Shown: positions 22,179-34,161, counted from the stretch's first letter. The stretch: 64,000 nt of DNA from Cunninghamia lanceolata (GCA_027924645.1 BSBN01000233.1:11426501-11490500); one strand, 5' to 3'. The notes: generated by a model from the letters alone, not told the origin. A program made the numbers and translations.

Positions 22179-22842
22179 AGAAGCATACGTCTTTGGTCAA
22201 GTTGAGCCTTCACATGATAACTAAGGAAGAGTGTAATCCTCTGGAGAAAGATCTGTCAACTCTAGATGAACTCAAGGATGCTAAAAATAACCTTCAAGCT
22301 AAAGAAGCCTTGTTGAGTGCCCTGACTGATTCAGAAATGAAAAATGTTTTTAAACTAAAAACTGCTCATGAAATCTTGAAGAAGTTGAAGAATCTATATG
22401 AAGGTGATGAATATGTCAAATGTGCCAAACTACAAAGTCTGAGAGGAAAATTTGAAAATCTAAGGATGAGTGAAGATGAAAACATTACAATATACATGAA
22501 AAAGATAAATGAACTTGTGTGTGGTATTAGGCATGCTGGTGGAACTTTGGAAGAATTAGAGATTGTGGCAAAAGTGCTTAGATCTTTACCTAATTCATAC
22601 AAACATAACGTTGCTGCTATAGAGGAGATCACCTGGTTGGAAAAATTTTAGCTTTTGAATTAAGTGAATTTGGTGATTCTCTTCCTAAGTCTAAATTTGC
22701 ATTTAAGTCTAGTGTATATGGAAAACAAAGATATGATCCGGGTGATTCTCTTCCTAAGTCTAAATTTGCATTTAAGTCTAGTGTATATGGAAAACAAAGA
22801 TATGATCCGGGTGAAAGCTCTTTAGCAAGATCAAATAGATTT
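22179..22842 (+). pseudogene. E4 gag, central and C-terminal part
   Basis: Frame 22193-22651 is typical copia gag: KEALLSALTDSEMKNVFKLK, LQSLRGKFENLRM, INELVCGIRHAGG and VAKVLRSLPNSYKHNV. A frameshift near 22640 moves the reading to LSEFGDSLPKSKFAFKSS. A 69-bp tandem duplication then repeats 23 codons in frame. The part between 16560 and here, which encodes the next residues of gag, is replaced by E5 and filler. Confidence 0.85.
22672..22809 (+). repeat. 69-bp in-frame tandem duplication in E4 gag
   Basis: Copies at 22672-22740 and 22741-22809 are identical by eye. Each encodes 23 residues including DSLPKSKFAFKSSVYGKQRY. Confidence 0.95.
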
Positions 22843-23472
22843 GTGAAGGCAAGGAAGGATATTGAAGATGATGAAATTGAGACTATAGATCTTGAAACTC
22901 TTATTGCCAAAAGAATGCCAAGAGGATCTGGTAAGTATGAAGGAAAGTTGTCACTCAAATGTTTTTGTTGTAATAAGATTGGTCATTTTGCCTTAAGATT
23001 TATGGAGAGATTTTCAAAACCAAACCCTTACAGATTTAAAGGTCAAAATAAATGCTACTATGTCTAGGAAGCTGGAGAAGGATTCACAGATGATGAATCT
23101 GATCATGGAGGTTCCACTCAAAATGATTGGGTGTTCATTGCTATCAAAGAAGAAGATTTGATGTCTACTGAATTTGCTAGCTGTACAAATGTGGAAAGTG
23201 CCTTGGCTACTTAAGTTGTTGAGAAGGATGAATGGGTGATTGATAGTGGATGTTCTCATCATATGACTGGTGATAAAAGTAAGTTTGTAAGCTTTGAAAA
23301 ATATGAAGGTGGGCCTGTGAAATTTGGAGATAATTCAACTAGTAAAATCCATGGTAGAGGATCCGTCTCTTTTGATGGTAAGAATAACACCAATGATTTT
23401 TTGTATGTGGAAGGACTGAAGCATAATCTTCTTAGTGTTGGACAATTGGTTGACAAGGGTTATGATCTCTAA
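22843..23472 (+). pseudogene. E4 zinc knuckle and copia protease
   Basis: Frame 22843-23067 contains LETLIAKRMPRGSG then the knuckle CFCCNKIGHFALRF; the last Cys of CCHC is Phe, so zinc binding should fail. After stops, frame 23236-23472 is the copia protease with an intact active site, VIDSGCSHHMTGDKSKF, and the downstream GLKHNLLSVGQL that is typical of the family. Protease would cut the single Gag-Pol polyprotein in the particle. The frame stops at 23470-23472. Confidence 0.85.
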
Positions 23473-24420
23473 TTCAAGGATGGCAAATGTAGAATCCTAG
23501 AAAGGTCCAGAATTGAAATTGCATCTGGTGCACAAACTAGAGGTAACATCTTTCAATTAAGTAGCTCTATTAAAAGTTCTTTGATTGTATAGATAGATCA
23601 GAGTTGGTTGTGGCATAGAAGAATGTGTCATGTGAATTTTGATAACATTGTCAAGATAAGTTCTACTCAGGCTGTGAGAGATCTTCCAAGACTTGTGAAA
23701 CCTAATTTCATATGTAGAGAATGTCAATTGGGTAAATAGAACAAAACATCATTCAAAAGTAAAGAATAGTTTTCAAGTGGGTGATTGGAACTTGTGCCTA
23801 CTGATCTATGTGGTCCTGCTAGAATTAGGAGTGTGCAAGGAGACATATATTTTATGTTGCTGATTGATGATTACTCCCTGATGATGTGGGTAATTTCTTA
23901 AAAGAAAAATTAGAATCTCTTGACAAATTCAAAGTGGTCAAAATTATGGTGGAAAATGAGATTGGTATGAAGATAAAGTGTTTGAGATCTGACAGAGGTG
24001 GAAAATTTACCTTTGGTGAGTTTGATACATTATGTGAAAAGCACAGAATAAAAAGATAGTTATCTACTCCTAGGACTCATTAAAATGGAGTTGTGGAGAG
24101 AAAGAACTGGACCATTCAAGAAGATTCCAGGACCATGATGATGGAATCAAATGTTCCACAAGTTTATTGGAGAGAAGCTATAAGTATTGTTGTCTACACT
24201 CTTAATCGGGTGCAGATCAAAGGTCATTTTGGTAAGACTCCTTATGAACTCTAGTTTGGTCATCCTCCTACTATAAGATATTTCAAATTTTTTGGTAGTA
24301 AATTCTATATCAAAAGAGATGAGGATCTAGGCAAGTTTGAAGCAAGGAGTGATGAAGGAATGTTTCTAGGTTACTCTACTCAAAGCAAAGCTTACTAGTG
24401 CTTTAATAAAAGGTTAAAAA
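23473..24420 (+). pseudogene. E4 integrase
   Basis: The GAG-pre-integrase zinc region is visible (LWHRRMCHVNFDNIVKIS...CRECQLGK, an HHCC pattern), followed by the start of the catalytic core (TDLCGPARIRSVQGDIYF...LLIDDYS). Several stops and at least two frameshifts (near 23900 and 24090) break the rest. Later pieces include TLNRVQIKGHFGKTPYELX-like sequence around 24200-24250. Integrase would insert the cDNA; this copy cannot make it. Confidence 0.75.
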
Positions 24421-25520
24421 AGATTGTTGAAAGTCTTAATGTCAGAGTTGATGAGAGCAAAGAAGGAGATGCTAGGTCTTGTGGATATGATTCAGATGAT
24501 CAAGATGAAATTCCAAGTCAAGAAAGGCAAGTTCAATCCTAGACTCAGATCCAAATTGATCAAGAAACTCCAGGAACTCAAGTGGATAGTACAAATACTG
24601 AGGAACAAGCTCAAGAAACAAAAGTTCAAGCAATTCCCAAAACTCCCAGGTATGTAAGACTAAATCATCCCAAAGATCAAATAATAGGAGATAAGAGTAA
24701 AGGTGTTTGAACTAGGAGAAAAAAATCTGAAGATCAAGAGGAGATTTGATTGATTTCAAAGATTGAACCTAAATTAGTAAGTGAAACCTGCAATGATGAA
24801 AATTGGGTAAAAGCAATGGAAGAAGAATTGATGCAAATTGAAAAGAACCACACTTGGGATCTTGTTCCTAGACCTAAGGACAAAAATGTGATTGGAACCA
24901 AATGGGTCTTTTGGAATAAACTAAATGAAGATGGTGAATTTGTAAGAAACAAAGCAAGGTTGGAATGTAAAGGGTATTCTCAAGTGGAAGGAATTGATTT
25001 TGAAGAAACTTTTTCTCTGGTGGCAAGAATAGAAGTAGTCATATTATTTCTTGCATTTGTTGCTTTCAAAGATTTTAAAGTTTATCAGATGGATGTCAAA
25101 TCAACATTCCTGAATGAAGAGTTGGAGGAAGAAGTCTACATTGAGCAACCAAAATGTTTTCAGTTGTCTGATCAGAGAAATATGGTCTGTAGACTAAGAA
25201 AAGATTTTTATGGACTCAAGGAAGCCCCAAGAGCCTGGTATACAAGATTGGATAAATATTTGCTTAAGCTAGGATTTAGAAAAGGTACTGCTGATAGTAA
25301 TCTTTACTTCAAGATTAATCATGAGTACATCCTGATTGTTGAGGTCTTTGTTGATAATATCATTTTTGGTGGAAATGAATGTATGTGCAAATCATTTGCT
25401 GATCAGATGAAAGGTGAATTTGAGATGTCAATGTTTGGTGAGATGAATTTCTTCCTAGGTCTACAAATTGTTCGATCAGATAAAGGTATCTTCATATCTC
25501 AGTCCAAGTATGTGAAATAA
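24421..25520 (+). pseudogene. E4 reverse transcriptase
   Basis: After an acidic Gln/Glu-rich linker, the copia RT (RVT_2 type) runs from about 24750: [63 protein letters not shown]. The catalytic YVDD box reads FVDN (in [10 protein letters not shown]), so the second catalytic Asp is Asn and polymerase activity should be lost. The frame is open for 256 codons to a TAA at 25518-25520. Confidence 0.9.
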
Positions 25521-26297
25521 TTATTGAAGAAGTTTGGAATGGAAGATTCAAAGCCAATGGGTACACCTGTGGAAAATGGATGCAAGTTGAGTAAAGATGA
25601 TGACTCCCCCAAAGCAAATCAGAAAAGGTATAGATCAATGATTGGAGGATTGCTCTATCTAACCCAGACCAGACCTGATGTCATGAATGCAGTTGGACTT
25701 GTTGCTAGATTTCAAGATGGTCCTAAAGAATCCCATGTGGCAATTAAAAGAATTTTCAGATATCTCAATGAGACAATTGATTATAGATTGTGGTATCCAA
25801 AGGATAATGACTTCACTCTTCATGCATATACAGATGCTGATTGGGTAGGAGATGTAGATGATAGGAAAAGTACTAGTGGTGGTGGATTCTTCTTGGGAAG
25901 AAGATTGGTCTCTTGGATGAGCAAAAAGCAAGAGGCAATATCTCTGTCTACTGCAGAGGAAAAATATATAGTGGTAACAAATAATTGTACTCAAGTTCTA
26001 TGGATGAAGCAAATGTTGAAAGACATCAGAATTGTGTTTGAAGAGCCTATCAAAATCTTCTGTGATAATTCAAGTGCAATAAGCATCTCAAAGAATCCCA
26101 TGTTGCATTCAAAGACAAAACATATATCCATTAAGTTTCATTTCTTGAGAGAGAAGGTAAATGAGAATGAAGTCAAGTTGGAGTTTATGTCTTCAAAGGA
26201 TCAGGTTGTAGATATTTTTACTAAGCCTCTTCCCAAGGATACTTTTGAGTATCTTGGAGAGAAGTTGGGGGTCATTACCCCTCCTGATCAGAATTAA
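25521..26297 (+). pseudogene. E4 RNase H and polyprotein C-terminus
   Basis: After the TAA the frame is open again for 257 codons. It shows the copia connection SMIGGLLYLTQTRPDVMNAV and RNase H residues: YTDADWVGDVDDRKSTSG (Asp), LSTAEEKY (Glu) and FCDNSSAISISKNP (Asp). It ends LPKDTFEYLGEKLGV, then PPDQN and TAA, the normal end of the polyprotein. RNase H would remove the RNA strand of the hybrid. It is the best-kept domain of E4. Confidence 0.9.
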
Positions 26298-26625
26298 GAT
26301 GCACTAGAGTGCATCAGTCCAATGGAATTCATAGTCACATCTTGTGATCTAGATTCATGTTAAGGAGGTACTACTCAGGGGGAGTAGTCATTATGCAAAT
26401 GTTGACATCAGTCTAAACAAAAAGAGAGAAAAGATAGCAAATATGCACCCTTTGCCATTGATGTCAAAGGGGGAGAGAAGTTCATGTGAAAAACTAGTTG
26501 CTGATAAAAGGGGAAACAGTGAAAAAAGTAATTGAAGTGAGAAGAGAAATGGGGAGAAGTTCTTGTCTTGATGATCAAATTAGTTTTTCACATCATATGT
26601 TGCCATCAATGACAAAGGGGGAGAT
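26298..26625 (+). other. E4 3' untranslated region with repeated purine tracts
   Basis: Four G-rich purine runs occur: CAGGGGGAG (about 26378), CAAAGGGGGAGAG (26465), AAAAGGGGAAA (26506) and CAAAGGGGGAGAT (26613-26625). The last directly precedes the 3' LTR and is the likely polypurine tract. The second lies in nearly the same context (GCCATTGATGTCAAAGGGGG versus GCCATCAATGACAAAGGGGG). Confidence 0.75.
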
Positions 26626-27983
26626 TGTTGCAAATATGTGCCTAAGTGGTGTTGTCATTGATGTCAACATATCCTTGTTGTCATTGGTGTCAACTGTATC
26701 ATATTTTCCTGCCTGTATAGAAGATTGGATTGTTGAGGATATTGAGAAAATTAATGAGGATCAATGTATGCGAGCCATATGGCTATGTAGAAGTTTGTTT
26801 GAAGAAGCTCTAGATAATTTTTGAGAGGTTCTCATTAAGATATGAAGAAGTTATGGCCATTTGAGTAAAACTGGTTCCTACAATATTCAGAAGAGACAGA
26901 GTGACAAAAAAAAGGTCCGGATTGTTCCGGATATGTCAAATGATAATTTGTGGATCTAGAGGTAGGTTTGGGAAGTTAGTGTGTATCATCCATTAAAGTG
27001 GTTCATGGTTTGGAGGTCTGCAAGAAATCTTTCTAATGTGACAGTTATGGTAGATAGTGTTCTTGAGGTTCTGGAGGAAGATGTAAGTGATTCAAATGAT
27101 TTAGAGGAGTGCGACTATTTTTGTTGAATTCAATGTGCTTTTGTAAGTCTATGGATCATGTGACAACTATGTTGGAGGTCCACATTGAAGTTTGAGCTTG
27201 TTAATGAAGATTTTCTTCTTGGTGTTGATGTTCTTCCCATTCATGGCTAATTGGATGATTCAAGCATGTTGCAGATGATCTAAGAGCAATTCTATGAAGC
27301 ATGAGATGTTGATCAAGGAAGATTTGATTCCCAGTTATGTTTGGCTGATAGCTTAGTGATTTGCATTAAGTCAGATGTTTGTAGTGCCAATCTTGATGTT
27401 CATTCCAAGGTTGATGAAGTGTACAAATACTTGTTGATGAGTTGTGGAAAATCATCCTTGTGTGAAAATAATATAATCTAAAGGAAGGATCAAAAAGGCA
27501 GAACAGAGTAGAGGAGAAGCAGAAGCACAAGAGTTGTTTTGATGAAGAGTTAGAGAAGAAGTATTTGGGGTAGAGCAAACGTTTTGTGAGCATTCAATGA
27601 AACTAAACCAAGCATGAAAGAGATGCTATTTTTTAGTTAATTCCTTTTGTATTAAAACATAAATTCTATAGGCAGTGAGCCTCTTTTGAGCAGTGTGCTC
27701 TAGGTAGTGCGTCGGAAGGCATGTGCCTTCTATTTTTCTAAAGGACTTGTAACAGGGTAAAAATCTTTGTGGGTTAACCCCCATTGTAGTTTTCCCTTAA
27801 CTAGGTTTCCATGTAAAAATCCTGGTGTTTTGTGTTCATTTGTTTTTTCTCATGTGTTGATGATTCATGCTTTAAATGTTTATATCATCAATCAGTTTTG
27901 TGTGGTAAAGAAATAGTTGCAAGTGTTAAAGATTTGGGACAATTGATTCACCCCCCTCTTAGTTGTCTAGCCTAAATCCAACA
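26626..27983 (+). repeat. E4 3' LTR
   Basis: It starts TGTTGCAAATATGTG and ends CTAAATCCAACA, the same length as the 5' LTR. Its TATA box position reads TACAAATA (27422-27429), unlike TATAAATA in the 5' copy. Confidence 0.92.
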
Positions 27984-28835
27984 TGGGTGTGTTGTCACTA
28001 CTCATCACAGCCATGTAACTATTCAAGGAGTACCTCCACCTTCCATTCATCCAAACCTTGACTATAATATCCTTGACCACCTCGGCAAAACCCCTACCCA
28101 TATTTCTATCCTAGAGATATTGTGTATATCAACCACTCATAAAGCCATCCTGGATAAAGCCCTCCAAGAGTCCTCAGTTCCAAATGATATAGATACACCA
28201 TAATTCCAAGCTATGATGGCAAGTATTGCATCGCCTCATCACTTGACTTTCTTTGATCGAGACCTCACATCCTCTAATCCATGCCATCATGATGCCCTCC
28301 ATATTGAAGGGTTTATTAACCAACATCATGTTAAACGGGTACTATTATATGGTGTAGCTAGACTGAACATATGTTCCTTGAAATTAGTAAGATTATTGGG
28401 ATACACTGAGGGTAGTATTGATACTTCTAAAATATAAACCATCAAGGCTTATGATGATGGAGAGAACGATTCTGAATGAATCATCCTGCTACCTATAAGG
28501 GTTGGTCCTGTCAGTAAATGCCAAGTCCTCGATGTTGATTTGCCCTATAATATCATTCTTAGCCGTCCTTGGATACATGCTCTAAAGGTAGTGCCATCTA
28601 CATATCAATAATGCCTAAAATTCTCATATAATGGTGTGGAAATCACGATCCCTACATATCCCAATGCCTTTGAATATTGCCAAGCCTTTCAAGCCACCTA
28701 TCAGAATCCCAATTGTATACCCAATAATATTGATGCCCATCCATCCACATCTTATGTTGATCCATCTAAACTAACCAAGCCATCCACAAGTAGATCTCTT
28801 CCCAAGATTGAAATCAAAGAATGAGGACTTGGTGA
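27984..28835 (+). pseudogene. E2 protease
   Basis: Tat-type aspartic protease region. LTFFDRDLTSSNPCHHDALH, LNICSLKLVRLLGYTEGSID, LPIRVGPVSKCQVLDVDLPY and NIILSRPWIHALKVVPSTYQ all follow the family pattern. The active site reads YGVARLNIC where relatives have Asp-Gly-Gly before Ala-Gly-Leu-Asn, so the catalytic Asp is gone. Stops occur near 28201, 28434 and 28477. It continues to ITIPTYPNAFEYCQAFQ and is then cut by E6; its last five bases, GGTGA, are the E6 target duplication. Confidence 0.8.
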
Positions 28836-29962
28836 TGTTGGTCATGATGTTAGTCACAAACAAACATAGAATAAAAGTACACATTAACATTTATTCATCT
28901 TGAAAGATATGATGAATTCAGAGAATTCATGATCCCAAGTCTCTCGTGATTAGGTCTTAATCATCTGACGTTACTCAGAGGTTGATGTGTGTTGTTGTTT
29001 CCATTTTGGGGCCTTATGTCGAGTTCATCATCATGATACTATTTTCTTCAAAGATTCTTCACAGAGAAGTCATTTTATACAGTTGTTTGATCAGATGCTA
29101 CAGTATACTCAAATGTTTGCATGATATTTATCAATTATACATGCTTTAACTTCAAATATGCTAAATATTTTCAATTATCTATGAAATGTCCACATATTTG
29201 CATTATTTGCTTAAGATTATCAGTTATTTGCAATTGTGATGGTGAAATGCTCTAAAATTTAAAAGAAATTGAAAGAAATGCTTCAAATGAATGTTGAACC
29301 TTTAGCTATTGAATCACATGTACATCAGATACTGTCATGAAGAGAAGAAAACCAAACCATATGTTCACCAGGACATTCCACAGCTAGATATAGTTGATGC
29401 TAACTTCAAAGGAATTTGTATGAAAACAACATATGCAAGTAGACATGCACTCCAAGGGATGCAACAAATCACAACATATATCTAGAATTCACACACTGAT
29501 TACTCAGGATTTACTATGAATTGTAATCAAACAAGTCTTCTCATTCATTAAGTATGCAAAGATATATATGTATACAAAAAGCTTTGAAATAAGCCCTGAA
29601 TATTTTAGCAGACGGATTTCAATTAAGTTTCCAATGTTAGAAATGAGGCATTCCAGTACCTTTTATAGAATAAGGTGAGGAATCCGTTACAAAAAGATAT
29701 ATGATCTTGATTTATCTATGAATATCCACGGTCAGTATTTCTCTTTGACTTTGTCAACTTTATCAAAATGGCACAAGTTGCCAGCTGGCAACTATTTGGA
29801 GTACTTATTTTCACTAAGTATTAGATGCTGATATTTACTTTATGATGCATCGTCATCTACTTTATCCGACCCATGTGCATCATTATCATGTGCATCACTT
29901 CTTGAACTTTCATCATCCTGATGATAATGACCCCGTATATGAGGCTGCATGTTGGTCCTGAC
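28836..29962 (-). other. E6 3' region, downstream of its ORF
   Basis: This 1.1 kb holds no gene. On the minus strand a perfect inverted repeat AGTTGCCAGCTGGCAACT (about 29774-29791) is followed by TGTGCCATTTTGAT, which faintly echoes the 5' end of E6 (hairpin, then TGCCCCATTTTG). A TATA box lies further downstream. Confidence 0.5.
29659..29668 (-). promoter_or_regulatory. TATA box in E6 3' region
   Basis: The minus strand reads CTATAAAAGG within TATTCTATAAAAGGTACTGG, close to the plant TATA consensus. It lies about 830 bases before the 3' end of the unit and downstream of the ORF, as expected for the U3/R boundary of an LTR. Confidence 0.55.
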
Positions 29963-32560
29963 CTATTCATACAACTGCACAATTTTATTTATTTTTCCAC
30001 CATCTGGGGTTTTTGCTTTGATGATGGCATGTTTGTGTGCCTGGTATTTATTTCTAATTCTATCTAGCTTATTTTTCCTGCTGTGTAGTGTCTCATTATA
30101 GTGCTCTATTTTCATCTTGGCCCTGACCAGTTTATCCATGATCTCCTCTGTCAATTGGCCTAGTGGATCATCGGCAACAAATTGGAAGTTATTGTGTAGA
30201 GCTTGAATTGCAAACTCTTCATCTTGATTATCTATCTTCCCTTCCACTTTTCCTTCTAGGGCCTCCAAAATTTCTGCCTCAAATGACATCATGTCATGCA
30301 GTTTAATGTTGATCACCTTTAGCTTTTTATTACATCTCTTGATTGTATCACATTCAAATTGAATGTCTTTATACCATATATCAACTAATAATGTAGTGTT
30401 ATTATTCAGTACCTGCTTATTGACAAGCAGTTGAGGATTTATCCTCCTTATTTCTCCTAGGATATCCAATATCTTTTCCAATTGAAAAGACCTTTTGCCT
30501 GTCTGCATTTACAATTTATTTACCTTTTTCCTGGAGTCACCAAGAGTATTCCACCTCTTCAAAGAGGCTTTCACAACTTCTTCTGCAGTATCAAATGTGG
30601 AATACATCCACTTCCTCAAAATGGTGGACTCATGTTTCATGAGATCCAACTTATATACCTCATCTTGCAAAATAACAGTCAATGAGACTGCATGTTCAGT
30701 GGAACTATCCTCAGGATTGGTTAATCTTCCTATGTAGGCATGCAACTGAGCAATGTGCTCTTTGTGTTGCTTATTTTTCTCCTTCTCTCTTTTCACCTTC
30801 TGAATTAAAGAATCTATAATGTCTTTGCCTTCTTGACCTTCTTGGTCTTCATTGGCAAACCCTAGGTCCACTGTGCTGATCTGAAATTCATCTAAGGTAA
30901 TTTTACCTTTTTCTTTATCTACAGTGGGTACTGCAACCTATGTAGTCCTTCTCCCAGTTGTTGGATCCCTTCTAATGGCCGAAGTCATTCTAGCCTTCCT
31001 CTTTGGTTTTGTTATATTTTCAGCAAACAAGGTAGATACATCAAATTCTTTAATAACAAAATCTTCCTCTGCGTTTACCTCTTTTTCCAACCATGGAAGT
31101 ACCTGATCATGTTTGCTAGCATCATCATGACGTTCACCTTGAGCTCCCATATCTATCAATATATGTGATGGAGAAGGTGATTTCCTCATTTCTTCTGTGT
31201 GATGCTCACCTTGAGGTTGATCTTGTGGTACATCCTCCTGTTGAGGAACTTCTTTTTCTGGAGGAGCATCCTGAGGTAGAGGACTTTGCGATGTATGCAC
31301 CTGCTAATCATGATGATCATGATCCTTTACTACCTCATCCACCTTTGACTTTTCCTCTTGTGGAGGCACATTTATAGCCATGGATATTGCAGAATCATCC
31401 TTTGGTGTCGATGTTGGTTCTGCAGCCGCTATTTGTTCTACACCTACACCACCTACTTCTTGAACTGTAGCAACAGGATCATTTATTACATTCTCCTCAT
31501 CAGCCTTCTTTTCTTGAACCTCTACTATAGCAGGTTTTGCTGATGCATCCTGTTGATTCTGTTGGCTTATTTTGGAAGCATGGCCTTCTAGTTCTGCCAT
31601 CTTCACTTCTTCTGTATGTTGCCCTTTATCAAGTGTGCCTGCTAGATGTTCAGGACTTGCATCCTGTTTACCTGTCAAGTCTACCTCTACAGGACTTGTC
31701 ACCTATGCAATTAAGGTGTATAACCCCATTTCTTGGGCTATCTTTTCTGGGCTCTTTTCTCTTTCAGCTTCCACTTGCTTTATCTCCTCCAGTATTGTTT
31801 AAACTGTTGGAGTCTTGTGAGGGGTCATGTGTGTACTTGCAGCAAGGGTCTCCATCTTTTGTGAAGCTACTTCCTTCACAACCTCATCATCAGATAAATT
31901 GATAGTCTCCTCCAGTGAGATATGACCTCCTTCAGGTATATTGGAGGCTTCTTGTCTTTGTTCCTCCGCAAGTTCTGTCTTGAACTTCACGATGGTAGGA
32001 AGTGGTATATTGTGCTAAAATTCTTTATGCATGACTTCACTACTTGCCCCTATCATCAGTGTAGGGGACCTTATTTCACCCCTAATGGAGGTTCTTGGTT
32101 TCTTAGGTGGGGTAGCTACCACCACTTGTGGGGCTTTTCTCTTTCTTCTAAATAGCAAGGGGGCCTCCTCTTCCTCAGGCTCTTCCTCCATAAGGATATC
32201 TTCTTCCACTAGTTTTTGTGAGGATTGACCCTCTTCCTGGGTCTCATTAATTATTGCCCCTGTTGGTTGATCCTTCTTGGACTTTTGTTTTCTTGTCCAT
32301 GGAGGTGATGGTGATCTTGATCCTGATCCTGATGTTGCTGCCTCCTCAGCTGGAAATGCTGCCCTCTCAATGATCACCCCTTTAGGCTCACTATCAATCT
32401 TCTTACCCCTAGGGGATCTTTTACTTTGTTTTTGTTGTGGAGGCAGTCTATCTCCCTTAGATTTTCTCTTTTCATTTATAAAGTCATCATATCCCTCATC
32501 TGAAATATTCTGCCCTTTCTTTTTGTTATCCACAGTAATGGTGACTCCTTTCTTCTTCAA
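29963..32560 (-). pseudogene. E6 protein, C-terminal disordered and coiled-coil part
   Basis: Six frames in one register (32560-32015, 31990-31799, 31702-31304, 31300-30938, 30871-30509, 30508-29963) are separated by single stops. The first has basic, nuclear-localisation-like clusters (RRKRKAP, TPPKKPRTS) in Ser/Pro/Glu-rich sequence. The middle is acidic and disordered. The last two are helical and coiled-coil-like (IIDSLIQKVKREKEKNKQHK; TLHSRKNKLDRIRNKYQAHK). It follows the front part in a register shifted by one, so it is either a second ORF or the same protein after a frameshift. I do not recognise the family. Confidence 0.6.
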
Positions 32561-32727
32561 TGCCTCTATTTGCTCATCAACCCAAGCTTGGGTTAAGTGT
32601 AAGGTCCTGGCAATGAAAGGATCCAGGGATATATCTTCTTGTATTGTCAGATCAGGTGTAGATATGGTATCATTATATGTTTTCTTCTCTTCATACTCAT
32701 CTGCAATTATCCTGCCATCATCCTTCT

Positions 32728-34161
32728 TTAATTGCTGAGGAATGGGGATACAATCAAAAGTTTTGATTTGATGAACAATGTGAGCCTTTGGTATCTCCTT
32801 CTTCTGGCTTCTGCTTCATCTTCATAATTTGCCCAGAAGTCCTCTAGGTGTCTTTGATGAATAGGTTTCCCTATTATCTTCTGTATCCTTCCATAAGGAT
32901 CATATGGTCTTATTAGTGGGAATGGCTGCAACTGCATCTTATTCAAGCTGACCATCACCTTCTTGATGCTCTCTAAATCTAGGCACATATGACAGCCAAT
33001 GGTGACTGGAAACATTATTGGTGGTATCCTTTGAGCATCCTTGTATATTTGTAGCATGGTGGAGCTCTACCTTATAAATTCCATTAGTATCACTACATCA
33101 GTGGGATACCTTGGCAGCATGAGGGGATGTCCATCAAAACTTTCAATTCTCATATAGGAAAATGTTGCAAATTGAATATACTAGGCTCCATGCCTGTAGA
33201 TTATTTCTTGAGCCTCCATGCTCAATCTCTTTGTCCTATCCTCCTCCATGGTCCTTACCAGATGCATAGAGAATGCATCATTTACCAATTTATAATCCTG
33301 GAGGTAATTAATTCTTTGTAATTGGGGATGATGATCCCAAATATGCACAACATTGACAGTCCTTGTAAGCTTTCCATCTGTAACCAGTGCATCAAATGTG
33401 CCTTTATAAACACAGGAGTAGAGAATGTAGGATGTAATGTAAAAAGCACAATTTGAACCTCCCAGGTTCATCAGCTGCTCATGTAGAGCATCACTTATCA
33501 GCTGGCCCCATAATGGCTTGATGTCTGCATATATGCACATCATGATAATACCATACATCCAATCTTTGAAACTACCAGCATCAGGCTGTCTTGTCACCCT
33601 GCTAAGCAGTGCAATCATGTATTGGTATTCATCATCAAAATCATACTTAAACAAATGCATAGGAAGTTTGGTAGCTACAGGATATGCGCTATTCTTGGCC
33701 CTCCATTGATACATGGTCTTCCTGGCCTATTTCTTATTATTTTCGTATTCAATTTCTGACTTCTTTAGGTCTACACTATTTACCTTCATGCCCAATGGCA
33801 ATCCAAATGTCCTGGAGAGACCCCTAATAGATAGGTCTGCATATATTCTTCCATGCTTCACTACCTACCTAGTTTCTGGATTGTAATTTCAGGCACACTC
33901 GATCACCAGCTCTGGAGATTCCATAGAGTATGGAAAACCAGCTGCATCTGACAGTCTAGACACGAATACTGCATCCAACAAGGGGCTTCTATTCTTCTCA
34001 TCATTCATCTTAGTGGACCAGGCCTCTAAATCAGTATTCCCCTGATGGGTATCCATAATTGCACCATATTTGAATAGGATGCCCCTTGGAGATGAGAACA
34101 TAGACTTGCTGAACTCAGCCTCACACTTTGCTAATCTCTTGTCAGCCATGGATACCTGCAA
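32728..34161 (-). pseudogene. E6 protein, N-terminal conserved domain
   Basis: Probable start at ATG 34149 (MADKRLAKCEAEF), with ATG 34161 also in frame. The register is open apart from about six stops to 32728. Conserved blocks shared with E9 are KYGAIMDTHQGNTDLEAW, GFPYSMESPELVIECA, KLPMHLFKYDFDDEYQYMIA, SFSMHLVRTMEEDR, RLSMEAQEIIYRHGA and LMLPRYPTDVVILME. One stop stands where E9 has Trp (RHGA-stop versus RHGAW). There is no zinc finger, RNase or transposase triad that I can see. A structural, gag-like role is possible but not shown. Confidence 0.6.

Larger units (their letters stand above)
15036..27983 (+). mobile_element. E4: Ty1/copia retrotransposon, split by E5
   Basis: Two LTRs of 1,358 bp each bound an internal region with an iMet-type primer site, gag, zinc knuckle, protease, integrase, RT and RNase H in copia order, then a polypurine tract. 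E5 and 309 bp of AT-rich DNA interrupt gag at 16561-22178. It lies in E2 between gag and protease. The flanks TAACT and TGGGT do not match, so the target duplication has decayed or an end has been rearranged. Stops and frameshifts affect every gene except RNase H. Confidence 0.9.

Noticed and set aside
27984..27988. Target duplication for E4
   Set aside because: The flanks TAACT (15031-15035) and TGGGT do not match.
29760..29798. A second LTR of E6 starting at the inverted repeat near 29791
   Set aside because: The first 30 bases echo the 5' terminus, but the similarity dies at once and the conserved 250-bp block of the family is absent.
31165..32738. Several plus-strand frames of 60-150 codons
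   Set aside because: They lie opposite the E6 coding frames, whose register persists over 2.6 kb.
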